DNA from: Carex sylvatica
Taxonomy: Eukaryota; Streptophyta; Magnoliopsida; Poales; Cyperaceae
DNA length: 64,000 nucleotides
Direction: 5' to 3'
Assembly: GCA_964058845.1 (NCBI GenBank)
Contig: CAXKVR010000060.1
Location: 496,001 to 560,000, forward strand
This document shows positions 10,901 through 21,389 of this stretch, in pieces (the stretch's first letter is position 1; every line of letters begins with the position of its first letter). A program made the position numbers and the translations under genes. The notes under the pieces are model-generated. The model saw only the letters and a program-made list of their open reading frames with translations, had not been told where the DNA came from and ran no database searches.

Positions 10901-13900
10901 TTTAGTACTAATCTAAGTTCCAGTGGTTTTAAGCATATATTCTGGCATTTGCTTATGTACTGGCTTTTGTGAAATAGGTACTGGGACACAAGGCAAGCCC
11001 AGCCAGCCCATGTACAGCAGCTGCCAGAGAAGTGCTATGCCATAACTGTTAATTATCCGCTCATGGTTGTGGGGACTTCCGATCGGAATCTCATTGTTTA
11101 CAACCTGCAGAACCCTCAGGTGAGATTATTTGGCCTATTCAATTGGACAAAAGAATAAATGTTGTAATTGTCTGCTCGGAATATGCATAGGTTTGTATAA
11201 TCAATTGCATTGCAACAATACCATGTGCATTTTTGGTAATTTTGTTGAATATAAGCACCGATGTGATGTAGTTACTGATTTGTTTTGTTAGAATGCATTT
11301 ATTTACTTGTATGTGGATTATTTATTCTTATGGCATATGAAGGCGGAGTTCAAGCGAATCCAATCTCCTCTCAAGTATCAAACTAGGTGCCTTGCTGCTT
11401 TTCCTGATCAACAAGGTTTTCTGGTATGAGTCTTCTTAGGCCGCTAAATTGTTAATTTTATTGTGGTCATTAGTTAAGCAATCTATGACTAGAACTCGAT
11501 CTATATATGATAGGTGGGGTCAATTGAAGGCCGGGTTGGTGTGCACCACCTAGACGATGCCCAACAGAGCAAGAACTTTACTTTTAAATGCCACAGAGAA
11601 GGACCCAGTGGCAGTGAGATTTATTCTGTCAACTCTTTGAACTTTCACCCTGTGAGCTCCTTGAATCTGAATTATATTCAAATATAGAACACTTATTATT
11701 ATCATATTTTGTGTTTCCTATAAAGACGGTTTGTTCCTGCAATTAATAGATAGAGCCAAAGAATATGACTTTTTTGGTACTTCTTTTTCTTTTGCTTTAA
11801 TTTTATAAGGTGCATCACACGTTTGCCACTGCTGGATCTGATGGTGCATTCAATTTTTGGGACAAGGACAGTAAACAGAGACTCAAGGTCTGATTTTGTC
11901 ACTTTGTTATTGACCTTAGTTTTGAAAGATATTGATTCTCTTGTTTGTTACTATTATACCCTCTCTTTATCATTGTTCATTTATTTTTATCTTTTAGGCT
12001 TTCAGCAGGTGCCCTAATCCTATCCCATGCGGTGCATTCAATGCGGATGGTTCAATCTATGCATATGCCGTGAGTCACACATTACTCTTGTTTATTAGCA
12101 TGGTTGCGCATTACCTTTCTTTCTTTTTTTAAACTGCTGCACTTCAGATTTTGGAGTATGCACAATATTTTCATTTTTCAGTCTTACATTGTCTAATTCC
12201 AATCATAGACTTAAAACCAAAATCTGAAGGGGGAAGAATTAACAAAGAGAGAATTTTTTTGGTACTTAGTATGTAATATTAATACAGGAATGCAATTTGA
12301 GTAGGGGTGAAAACGGAGCGGATACGGAGCGGATAATGCTGATACCATATCCGCATCTGTCGGATAATGAGCGGATACGGATACGGATAGTAAATGGATA
12401 TCAAAATTCAAAACCAAATCCGCCTTAAACGGATACGGATACGGATACGGAATGGATAGTCCACGGATACGGATTCGAATACGGATATAAAACGGATAAT
12501 TGTCGGATATTGAATCATATGAACTTTAGGATAGATACCAAAATCATTAGATATAGATTTTTGTTGTTCTATATTTCAATCTAGTTTATACTATTTAAGT
12601 AATTATATTATTTTTCATTTAATGCAAAGTTTGCACTGCAAATATCAAACGGGCAAACGACAAAAGCAAATTTAATGCTAATAAAGCAAGGCCCATTTTA
12701 AGATCGATGCTTTGGGCCTGGAATAACCCATTTGATTAACAATTTATATATGTATACGCGTCTGTATGACCGGTTCACTTAAGAATTGCGATAATTTAGT
12801 CCCACAATTCTTTGCTATATTTTCTGAGTCCCCAGAGCTCCTATAAAATACCAGGCGTAGCTCTTTTGCATTTCAAACCTTTCCCTTTTGCTGGAGCGGG
12901 TTTGGATTCGGATATATCCGGATATCCGATCCGTTTTTGTGGGACGGAAATTATCCGTATCCGTTTCCGGATCTTTTGGCTATATTAAATAAATATCCGT
13001 ATCCAAATTCGGTATTATCCGAATCCGTTTCATTCGAATTCGGATTTTGGTCGGATACGGAGCGGATTCGGAACCGATAATCCGGCTCCGTTTTCAGCCC
13101 TAAATTTGAGGCTAGTATATCATTCAGTCGAACTCTCAAACTGATAATATTTCATTGTGCAGGTTTGTTATGACTGGAGCAAAGGTGCAGAAAATAATAA
13201 TCCTTCAACTGCAAAGTCATATATCTACTTGCACTCCACACAGGTCAATTGTAATTTTTTATTACAGTAGTGAATATATTCTTGTATGCCTGTACTGCAT
13301 TATATCACGTGTAGCCTACACTAAACAAAAACAATTATATGCTTGAATACCCTTCCACTCATGTATTCCAGCAAAAGTGCACCAGTATCCAACCTTCATT
13401 CTTTAGAGATAAGCATCAGGGTACTCTGGATATTATACTTTTCGGCCTTTATATGGGCACAGAACATTTTGTATGTTTTTTGGGTGATGTCCAAGATTTC
13501 TCATTTTTAGAGGATATCTGTGTCATTTTTAATATATTCTAGTGGTTTATATGAAGTTGCCCCTAGAAGGTATTCTAAAGCTACTAAATATTTTAATATC
13601 AGGAAAAGTTCTAATGTAGACAAAATATTTTGTACATTAGATATCTGCTTAGGATGCATTGAATCAGTTTATGATAAAAAAACTGGGTTTCAAACAGTAC
13701 ATCTGTTCACATAATATCTCCAAAACAAGTCATCTGGCAGTTAATTCAAAATATTTTGGGCAAATTACTACGAAGTGAGGTCACCAAGTTGTGCCCTTAT
13801 GGGGGCAATAAATGTTGAGTTTAGCAGTGCTCTTTTTCATTGTCATTAACTGTTACTAACATCTCTATTATTTTCTCTGAGCAGGAATCTGAGGTTAAAG

Positions 13901-13932
13901 GAAAGCCCCGTGTTGGCACGGGAAGAAAATAG
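7994..13932 (+). CDS. RAE1: RAE1/GLE2-type WD40 mRNA export factor (nuclear pore)
   Basis: Eleven coding exons join in frame to 348 codons plus stop: 7994-8053, 8415-8501, 8866-8931, 10195-10388, 10978-11119, 11343-11423, 11514-11651, 11810-11887, 11998-12069, 13163-13243 and 13885-13932. All introns are GT-AG. Most junctions are phase 0; only 10388/10978 splits a codon (AG/G). WD-type repeats are visible: TSWDNQVRCW (44-53), [10 protein letters not shown] (87-96), [12 protein letters not shown] (128-139) and [12 protein letters not shown] (263-274). The length and the short basic C terminus (VGTGRK) match plant RAE1. In the family, this beta-propeller binds the GLEBS motif of Nup98-type nucleoporins and takes part in mRNA export and spindle function. 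Introns 8932-10194 and 12070-13162 carry transposon insertions that leave the coding exons intact, so the gene looks functional. Confidence 0.95.
9486..9641. mobile_element. 156-bp hAT-like MITE in a RAE1 intron
   Basis: The ends are cagggg...cccctg (left caggggtgaaagtag; right, read inward, caggggcagaaccag). The flanks are ttcacaaa (9478-9485) and ttcacacg (9642-9649), an imperfect 8-base duplication matching at 6 of 8 bases. CAGGG ends with 8-base TSDs are the hAT signature. The mismatches make this tentative. Confidence 0.5.
9690..10094. mobile_element. 405-bp palindromic MITE with perfect 9-bp TSD in a RAE1 intron
   Basis: The element runs from gagtgacgctatggtacta to its inverted counterpart ending ccatagcctcactc, flanked by ctaatagaa at 9681-9689 and 10095-10103. 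The two arms are complementary almost throughout (for example caaattttacattttt versus aaaatgtaaaatttg), so a transcript would form a hairpin of roughly 190 bp. The perfect 9-base duplication points to Mutator-type mobilisation. A truncated sister copy lies at 36,474-36,725. It sits in the intron 8932-10194, about 100 bp before exon 10195. Confidence 0.88.
12302..13102. mobile_element. 801-bp non-autonomous hAT element in a RAE1 intron
   Basis: Terminal inverted repeats taggggtgaaaacgg (left) and taggg-ctgaaaacgg read inward from the right enclose 801 bp. Flanks are the perfect 8-base duplication aatttgag at 12294-12301 and 13103-13110. Both subterminal regions are crowded with ggatacgg-type words (plus sense on the left, gtatccg on the right), as expected for hAT transposase-binding arrays. 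The interior has no transposase coding, so movement would depend on an autonomous relative. It lies within the intron 12070-13162 of RAE1. Confidence 0.9.
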
Positions 13933-14446
13933 ACGATGCTACTGTGAATTATAAAACAGTACTCTGCTTAGTCTTTTGGGTTTTAGTTGCATGTATTGTA
14001 GGCCAGATTTACAAGAGAAATTGTTATTATGTTCTCTTAGTCCCCTCTGTTAGTTTGTTGATTTTTTTCTCTTCCTATTTGCGCATGTAAATGGTGCAAT
14101 AGTAATTGTTTAGTTCATCAGCTCATATTAACTGCCTGAATTCATCATTGTTTTTTCCCCAGTTTTTTCCTTAATTTTGTTGCACATTTGAATATATGAA
14201 TTGTTTAATTAACTAACTAACAATGCAATAGCTGAACACAACACTCAGTAATCACTTATTAGGTGAGTGCATGTGTGCACACACTTAAAATATTACATAA
14301 GAAAGTACATCACAAGCGTAAATCAGGTTGCAACAGTACATGAATTCAACAACGAACCTCAGTCAAAATGAAGCAAAAACAGCATCACTGCACAAATACA
14401 CATGATATCAACTATGATATCCATCACATTAGATACCAGAAATTAT
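13933..14446. other. 3' UTRs of convergent RAE1 and phytocyanin genes
   Basis: This 514-bp interval separates the RAE1 stop (13932) from the phytocyanin stop (14447, minus strand), so it must hold both 3' ends. I see no further exon or repeat boundary. Confidence 0.6.
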
Positions 14447-15705
14447 CTAGGCCCAGGAAAAGCCCAACTTCAACATTACGAGTCCGGTAAGAATCGGCAC
14501 ATTGGACCCGACTGGCAAGAGGTTTGCTGCACTATAGGTGTTGGTGTATGTTGGAGAGGTTGTACTTGTACTATTCGTTGACCCATAACTTGAACCCGAT
14601 CCGCCGACCGTAACGGCGAGCTTTTGGCCAGAGCTGCAATGGCCAGGCACGCCACAAATGAAGTAGTAGGTCTCAGCAGAAGTTAAGGGGACTGTGGTTG
14701 GTGAAGTGTTGCTGTTGCTGATGGCATTGGATGACGAGCAGGAATCGTAGTCGCTCTGTGTCACCTTTGTCACGGTGTGGGCCCCGGTGGCAAAATTGAA
14801 TACTGTATTTTCAAAGTATAAGGAATTGATATAATATACTTTTAATGTACACTATAGTCTTTTGTATTAAAAAAGGAAAATGAAAATTAGTGATGCATCT
14901 GCTTGAAGTGCAGCTTGTTTTGTATAATCTGCCAATCAATGTCCATCAATGGAGCATGGGTTCATATTAGCTTGAGTTCTAGCTTAATTGGTTATTATTT
15001 GGTGCTCTTAGGCCTAATTATGTTGTCTTTATACTTGACATCAATAAAAAAAATAAACTTTGGCAAACCAAAGGCCAGATCGATGGCTATTTGCAAGTAA
15101 AATTTAGCAATAGTTGAGGGTAATTAGCTTGTGGACCAGTATGAACCAGTTCTAGGTTACAAGGTTCTTGTTGAAGGGTAAACATTTTTACATAGCGGTT
15201 TTTGATTCGTGCAGCACACGAGTCATGTGTAGCACAATTTTGACTCTATTATTTGTGCGCTGCATGAATTAAAAACTTCTCTGTCAAAATCTTCACCCCT
15301 TGTTGAAGTTGTATCACTTAATTAATTAGTAAAGGGCAAAGTTCTTTTTCACCTCAACTGTGGCCATGCTTACCTTTATATAATCAGTTGCTAAATCATA
15401 TATTTATACAGTGTGTCCCAACTGTGTATTTAGAACAGCATAATTGCACTACCTAAAGCTGAATTGCATAATCTCCTGACATGAACTGTTCATAAATAGC
15501 CAAAACCGAAACAATTTGTCAGAAAAAAAAAAATCTTACTGAGGTTATCGCCAACTTGAAAATTTTGCGCATTGGCCCACTTGGTATAATCCACACCAGC
15601 GGTCCAGCCAGACGTGTCACCGACAGTGTAGTCAGTTGCCGAGGCCCACATGGCAGTATTCAAGAGAACAAGCATGCCAAGAGCTAATGATCTAATTAAA
15701 GCCAT
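14447..15705 (-). CDS. Phytocyanin, stellacyanin-like, GPI-anchored
   Basis: Two exons on the minus strand, 15705-15540 and 14802-14447, give 173 residues; the 737-bp intron splits codon 56 (A/TA, Ile) with GT-AG borders. Residues 1-23 are a signal peptide. The plastocyanin-like domain begins DYTVGDTSGW (24-33). Copper ligands visible are His64 (GAHTV), Cys105 and His110 (CGVPGHC); the axial position is Gln115 (SSGQK), as in stellacyanins rather than Met as in uclacyanins. Cys77 and Cys111 can form the conserved disulphide. A Ser/Thr/Tyr-rich linker (about 122-145) precedes a hydrophobic tail, a GPI-attachment pattern. Expected place is the cell surface, with an electron-transfer or wall-related role; the physiological substrate of the family is unclear. 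Confidence 0.92.
15195..15290. repeat. Small inverted repeat in the phytocyanin intron
   Basis: 'ttttgattcgtgcagcaca' near 15198 is the inverted counterpart of 'tgtgcgctgcatgaattaaa' near 15256, a stem of about 20 bp with a short loop. It may be a small MITE; no target duplication was resolved. Confidence 0.35.
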
Positions 15706-16430
15706 TTTTGTTGGTTCTCTGAGTAAGAAAAAAATGAAGATGACAAGCTGCCTTTATACTTGTAAGAGAGATAATTAAAACTAGGTGCCTTTGTACAGGT
15801 GTTAAGGAATAAGGTGCTTTTAGTAGACTAATGACATAAATATTTCTCCATATAAACTTTTTTATCTAAATTCTTTTTCTAGTGTCTTGTTCTGGTAATT
15901 AAAGAGGTGGGAATCCCTGATAGACTATAGAGACTAAGATGCCTAGCTTTAGGAGATGGAGGTAGCATCTTATTACCTTTACATATTTTTATTTCTTGCT
16001 TTTTTTGCTTCCTTATTCCTTGCCAATAAAGAACAATTTTTTTAGGACGGTTTTGTCAGAGATAATTTTTTATACAGTGTAAAACCACCTGATTGTTCTA
16101 TTCTGAGCCGAAGTTGCTTTTACTTCTACATTTTATTCTTTTTTTTTATTGACCATTCTTCATATTCTGGTAGATAATTATATTAATTGCAGTACCAAAG
16201 AACTGTTCTGATTAAGAGACTTTCAATGTATACAAAATGGATAGAGCTTTGATCAGAACTAACCGATGAGGGTTATTTGCTCAAGAACCGAAAAATCCGA
16301 GAGAGAAAAAAAAGAGGTAAATATTGTGTATAAATTCAGTAATTTTCGACACCTTCGAATAAAGATGTAGAGAAAATCAACTTTTACGATATCTTCTCTC
16401 TTTTCTTCTTCATCTTTTTTAACACGAAGT
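15706..16430. other. Phytocyanin upstream region
   Basis: Promoter region of the minus-strand phytocyanin. No unambiguous TATA box was assigned (the leader near 15720-15780 is AT-rich). Further out the sequence is AT-rich without recognisable exons. Confidence 0.35.
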
Positions 16431-16437
16431 GTTCATA

Positions 16438-16678
16438 AATATGGATTCAAATCTGTTCTTTTTCTTGAGAAAAGGAGCACCCTCCTATTCTTCAATCCGA
16501 ACCGTCCAAAAGCGATAAAACGGCATGAATTACATGTGATTCGTTTTAATAGATTATATTGATATAAAAGAAAAAAGTAATTGAAGCCGTTTGATCAATT
16601 TTGAAAAGTTCGAATTGAAGAATAGGAGGGTGCTCTTTTCCTCAAGAAAAGGAGTAGATTTGGATCCCATAAACATAG
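16438..16678. mobile_element. About 240-bp palindromic MITE
   Basis: The left arm (ttcttgagaaaaggagcacc, about 16461, then ctcctattcttcaa) is mirrored by the right arm (ttgaagaataggag at about 16614, then ggtgctcttttcctcaagaa). The outer flanks also pair (cataaatatggatt versus gatcccataaacat), so the boundaries are approximate. No coding. Confidence 0.6.
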
Positions 16679-16808
16679 TCTTTTTTAGAACATATTCCTT
16701 TTATTTTCTTTTGCCTTTGACGATCACGGGTAGTTCACATGATTTTTGATGAATTTATTCTGTTTATATGCTACCTTTAATTAGCCGATAGGTTATATAT
16801 ATATACAC

Positions 16809-17232
16809 GAGGTTGGCTACTATGCTTATATAAGCATATCCTCACATATGCTTATAACTCATTTTTGTGTTTCCAATGTCCAAATGGTCGATCTGAACTG
16901 TTCATCTTGTTCTCCATATTAATATGTGATTGGAGACCAAATTTTACATTTTTCTGATTTTTTTTACTATTTATTAAGCCACTTTGAAAATTATTAATCC
17001 AACGGTGGCTGCTGATTTTACTATTTTGTGCAGCCACCGTTGGATCAGCGATTTTCAAAGTGACTTAATAAATAGTAAAAAAATTCAGAAAAATGTAAAA
17101 TTTAGTCTCCAAGCACATTTCAATATAGAGATCACATCTAACGGTTCAGATCGACCATTTGGACATTAGAAACACAAAAATGAGTTATAAGCATATGTGG
17201 GGATGCTTATACAAGCATAGTAGCCAACTTCT
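16809..17232. mobile_element. Palindromic MITE, 'ggttggctactatgcttat' end family, copy 1
   Basis: Left end gaggttggctactatgctta, right end its complement (taagcat..agtagccaac). The arms carry gtcgatctgaactgttcat, ccaaattttacatttttctg and ttactatttattaagccac, and the hairpin top holds a complementary pair around atccaacggtggct. It inserted beside TA/CT microsatellite, so no clear duplication can be read. Sister copies: 20,921-21,346; 50,971-51,247 (partial); 52,401-52,818. Confidence 0.75.
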
Positions 17233-17262
17233 CTCTCTCTATATATATATATATAGATAGAG

Positions 17263-17365
17263 AGAGAGATTGACTACTCTACTTACATAAGCATATAAGG
17301 GTATATGCTTATAAGTCATTTTTTCGTTTTCAAAATTCAAAAAGTCAATCTTACATGTCAAAAAT
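17263..17365. mobile_element. Partial left end of a related hairpin MITE
   Basis: 'gactactctacttacataag' and 'tatatgcttataagtcattt' resemble the left end of the copy at 50,971. The inner arms and the right end are missing, so this is a solo terminus. Confidence 0.5.
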
Positions 17366-17942
17366 GACCTCTAGTTTTCATTCAAGTATATTTACTTTTT
17401 GGATCCTGTTTTTGTGCAACATTTACTTTTTGGATCTTATGCTTTCCTCTCCTTTTGACAAATTTAACAAAATTCATTGCTCTCCCTTAAGGGGAGAATT
17501 TTAGCTTTTTATAATATATTTACTATGGTCATGGGGGTGTTAGTATCTCTGTGTGGCTGCAAAATTTGAAATGCTTTTTCATTAAGAAGGTTGTCATTTA
17601 TTCATGAGTATAATCATCTCAACTTAGATTAATACCATGCATTCAACGTGTTATATTTCTGGTTGAAAATGCACATATATTTTCTAACAACATTTGCTTC
17701 TCAGTACCTCGGGCGGAACTAGATTTGGATATGAAGTTAAACATTATCCCTAAAAAATATATTTTATGCTATGTTGTTTTCTTATTTTTTTTTTTAGTGA
17801 TTTCTTTTAATTGTATTAAAAAAGGAGGTCGGACTTCATTTATAATCGTAAAGTAATATAAAAACAATGCGCAAATACAGAGCTAGCATTTAGAAAATGA
17901 AAGTGCAAGTGTCTTTTAATTCTCCCAGAACGATATTTCATC

Positions 17943-18745
17943 GAATTAAAAAGTTGAAGCAATGCATCCTTAATTTCGTGAAACAAAATTCTAGCCGCCT
18001 TTTGCTCTTTCCGCTCAAGTGAAAAAAAATAGAGAAAAAAACTTTAGTCATTGCCATCGTCGTCGCTTCTATACTTTTTCTTTTCGTCTCTTTCACCTTT
18101 TCTAGTTTTCACTTCCGATATAGCAATACATTCTCCTCTCTCATCTCTCTCTCCTTGAACGGAGAGAAGAATGAGAGAAAGGGGAGGGGGTCGAGAGCGC
18201 GCTCGGACTTCGAAGTGTAGAGTCTTTACTACTTTCATCTCAATCGGAGCACAGCGGTAAAATTCAGTCAGAGCGCGACAGCTGGACAAAAGTAGATCTA
18301 GTCGTTAAAAAAGATGGAGAAATATGTAATAAGGTGTTTAAGAGTAGAATTAAAAAGTTGAAGCAATATATCCTCAATTTGGAACTCATTGAGTGAAAAA
18401 AAAAGCCTTCGCTGCTTTTTGCTGTTTTCTCTCAAGTGAAAAAATGAAGGAAAAAGTTTAATCGCCACTTCCTCTCACTCTTTCACACTTTTTTTTTTCA
18501 TCTCTTTCACCTCTTTTAGTTCCTACTTCCGATATATCGATATATTCCTCTCTCTCGTTTCTATCTCCTTGAACGGAGAAAAGAGTGAGGGAGAGGGGAG
18601 GGAGCCGAGAGTGTGGTATCGTCAGATTTCAAAGAATAGAGTCTTTACTACTTTCATCTCAATTGGAGCACGGGGGTAAACAAATTCGATCGGAGCGCAA
18701 CGGCTGGACGAAAGTAGATTTGGTCGTGGAAAAAGATGGCGAAAG
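17943..18745. repeat. 404-bp tandem duplication
   Basis: Copy 1 begins gaattaaaaagttgaagcaa at 17943 and copy 2 the same at 18347. Both contain 'ctccttgaacggagagaa', 'agtctttactactttcatct' and a 'gtagat.t.gtcgt' block, differing at many sites, so the duplication is old. Short open frames occur in both but are not conserved between copies. The second copy is interrupted at 18745 by a LINE. Confidence 0.7.
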
Positions 18746-19139
18746 GAACAGACGAACCTTCTCAGGAATTACGAATGGGGCGAATGGTTGAAAGGTCGAA
18801 TGGGGCGAACCAGACAAGCAAGGGTGCTATGGGACACAACTTGGGCGACAGGTGTGTGGGCTCTATGGAAAGAAAGGAACATACGAACTTTCTCAGGAAT
18901 TACGAAAACGGTCCCTATACTAATGAAGGACGCACTGGTGGATATCCATAACTGGAATCTCCATGTATAGGATGAGCAAATAGAAAGACATGAGATAGGA
19001 GAGGAATAACACAGATGGAATGAAAATGTAATTAGTTGAATTTAATAGGACAATGTAAATTAAATTTTTAAAATTTTTTTTATCAATACAAATGTTAGAG
19101 GTTTATGCCGCTAACCTTCAAAAAAAAAAAAAAGAAGAA
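18746..19139 (+). mobile_element. 5'-truncated LINE (L1-like) with poly-A tail and 17-bp TSD
   Basis: The insert is flanked by gaaaaagatggcgaaag at 18729-18745 and 19140-19156. It ends in a run of As at about 19120-19133, the mark of target-primed reverse transcription. Its frame 18788-18970 includes VWALWKERNIRTF, like the C terminus of plant L1-type reverse transcriptases (W..W.ERN.R.F). Only the last few hundred bases were inserted, so it is dead on arrival. Confidence 0.85.
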
Positions 19140-19156
19140 GAAAAAGATGGCGAAAG

Positions 19157-19870
19157 ATGTAATAGGATATTTAACAATGGATATGTAGGATTAGGTGATT
19201 AGAGTAATTTACGAGATTTAATGAGAATAAATGAGTTTATATTTAAGAAGGAGAGTTATTTGACTCGTTGTAAATTTATTTTTTTATCAATAAAATTATT
19301 AGTAGACATTTAAACTCACTAACTTTAAAAAAAAATTGAGGCAGTTTTGACAAATTATTTTGGATCTAGTTAGTAATAATTCTTTAAGACTACATACTTA
19401 AAGTGAGCAACCATTTTTTAAACCATATTACAAAATTAGAAAGGCACAGTTGTACAAAATTCAAAATTCCTTGTTCCATCTAATCAAATCAGACTCCTTG
19501 GATTAATGTAAAAGTTTCACAAGTCAGCAGTACAGAGACAAACAGAAAACCATCCACAGAAATACCACGACACCACGTGCAGGTGTGACACGAGCCATCT
19601 CCTGACTGGCCACTGGTGGGTCCCTCTCCACGTGTACAGATGTATGTTTCGATGGTTATTGAGATCTTCTGTGGAAGGGCGTAAGAATAAAGTCAGCGCA
19701 GATTACTTTTCAGGCCAGCTGAGGGTCACATGTACGAATTATTACGCAAGACACGCAACAGAAAGGTTTAAAAATCTAATCATATGAACAATTTTAATCT
19801 TCCCTAAATATTTTTTCCACCTGTCATATCTTTTATTTTCGTAATGTAATAAAAATATGAGTTCTATATA
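19157..19870. other. Continuation of the 18-kb repeat, then unassigned DNA
   Basis: 19157-19320 continues the interrupted duplication unit (atgtaataggatatttaac...). From 19,330 to 19,860 the DNA is of mixed composition with ACGT-type words (ccacgtgcag, ccacgtgtac) but without an exon I can support. Confidence 0.35.
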
Positions 19871-19871
19871 T

Positions 19872-20265
19872 GAGGGTTCAAATGCCTTCAATTTTTTTGC
19901 CTTCACTGTGCATCTATTTTTTTAAACTTTAATAACTTAAAATTTAAAACTTAAAAGTTAAAATAAAACCGATAGATGTGATCTATGTTATTTTATCTAT
20001 GTGTTCATAAAAATTTATTACATTTCAATTTTATTTTTATGTGAATCAATAAGTTTAAAAATCAACGTCTAGAAATCATCCACATTAGTGCATTTTTTAT
20101 AAGCTCTTGATGACAATCAAAATAAAATTAAAATGTCATAATTTTTTACACGTGCATAAATAAAATGATGTAGATCATATCTAACGGTTTTATTTTGACT
20201 TTTAAGTTTTAAATTTTGAATTATTAAAGTTTTTAAAAATGGAGGCATTTGAACCCTCCCCTCAA
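19872..20265. mobile_element. Second copy of the 5.3-kb palindromic MITE
   Basis: It starts gagggttcaaatgccttc and ends ggcatttgaaccctccc/ctc, and shares long stretches with 5304-5690 ('aaaatcaacgtctagaaatc', 'cttgatgacaatcaaaataa'). Flanks tctatatat and aatatatat agree at 7 of 9 positions. A TTTTTGCCTTCACTG insertion near the left end distinguishes it. Confidence 0.7.
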
Positions 20266-20275
20266 TATATATATA

Positions 20276-20674
20276 GAAATATGCTAGCATGCTATGCGTA
20301 GCATAAAGAGCCTCCGTACAACGACTCAATATTCGACTTTTCAAAATTCTAACGGTCGATCCGAAACGTTGATCTTGTTCTCCATATTAATATGTGTATG
20401 GAGACCAAATTTTATATTTTTTGGAATTTTTTTACTCTTTTTTTAGATTTATTGAAAATCGTTGTTTTCAGCAAATCTGGACCATAAAAAAAAACAACGA
20501 TTTTCAATAAATCTAAAAAAATAGTAAAAAAAAATCCAAAAAATATAAAATTTGGTCTCCAAACACATATTAATATGGAGAATAAGATGAATAGTTCGGA
20601 TCGACCGTTAGGATTTTGAAAAGTCGAATACTGAGCCATTGCATGGAGGCCCTTTATGCTACGCATAGCATGCT
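20276..20674. mobile_element. Palindromic MITE, 'atgctagcatgctatgcg' end family, copy 1
   Basis: The left end gaaatatgctagcatgctat is mirrored at the right by atgctacgcatagcatgct. The arms carry ttcgacttttcaaaattcta and the shared inner words ccaaattttatattttttgg. The right terminus lacks the last bases (agcatgtttc seen in the sister at 50,492-50,879) and runs directly into another hairpin family. Confidence 0.75.
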
Positions 20675-20855
20675 CAGCATTTTCAAAGTGACTTAATAAA
20701 TAGTAAAAAAAAATCAGAAAGATGTTTGAAAATTTGGTCTCCAACACATATTAATATGGAGAACAAGATGAACGGTTCGGATCGACGTTTTGGATTTTGA
20801 AATTTTAAATTTGGACCGTATGCATATCGGCCCATATGCATACGAATACACATTA
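20675..20855. mobile_element. Right half of another hairpin MITE fused to the previous one
   Basis: From 'cagcattttcaaagtgactt' the sequence follows the right arm of the 16.8-kb family. It ends in a different terminus (gcatatcggcccatatgcat). The left half is absent. Confidence 0.6.
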
Positions 20856-20856
20856 G

Positions 20857-20861
<5 letters not shown>

Positions 20862-20920
<59 letters not shown>
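20862..20920. repeat. (TC)n(TA)n compound microsatellite
   Basis: A run of tc dinucleotides (about 20862-20888) passes into a run of ta dinucleotides (about 20889-20920) that abuts the next hairpin element exactly. Confidence 0.9.
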
Positions 20921-20923
<3 letters not shown>

Positions 20924-21341
20924 GTTGGCTACTATGCTTATATAAGCATATCTCCACATATGCTTATAACTCATTTTTGTGTTTTTTAATGTCCAAATAG
21001 TCGATCTGAACCATTAGATGTGATCTCTATATTGAAATGTGCTTGGAAACCAAATTTTACATTTTTCTGAATTTTTTTACTATTTATTAAGCCACTTTGA
21101 AAATCGCTGATCCAACGGTGGCTTAACAAAACAGTAAAATCAGAAGCTACCGTTGGATCAGCAATTTTCAAAGTGGCTTAATAAATAGTAAAAAAATTCG
21201 AAAAAATATAAAATTTAGTCTCCAAGTACATTTCAATATAGAGATCATATCTAACGGTTCAGATCGACTATTTGGACATTGAAAACACAAAAATGAGTTA
21301 TAAGCATATGTGGGGATATGCTTATATAAAAATAGTAGCCA

Positions 21342-21346
<5 letters not shown>
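20921..21346. mobile_element. Palindromic MITE, 'ggttggctactatgcttat' family, copy 2
   Basis: Both ends are present (gaggttggctactatgctta and gtagccaacctc). The arms are complementary, with the top pair aatcgctgatccaacggtgg and its complement. It sits between a TA microsatellite and an AC microsatellite (21346-21376), which hides any target duplication. Confidence 0.8.

Positions 21347-21389
<43 letters not shown>

Noticed and set aside
18788..18970. Possible independent small gene
   Set aside because: VWALWKERN and the TSD plus poly-A tail show that it is the tail of a LINE reverse transcriptase.
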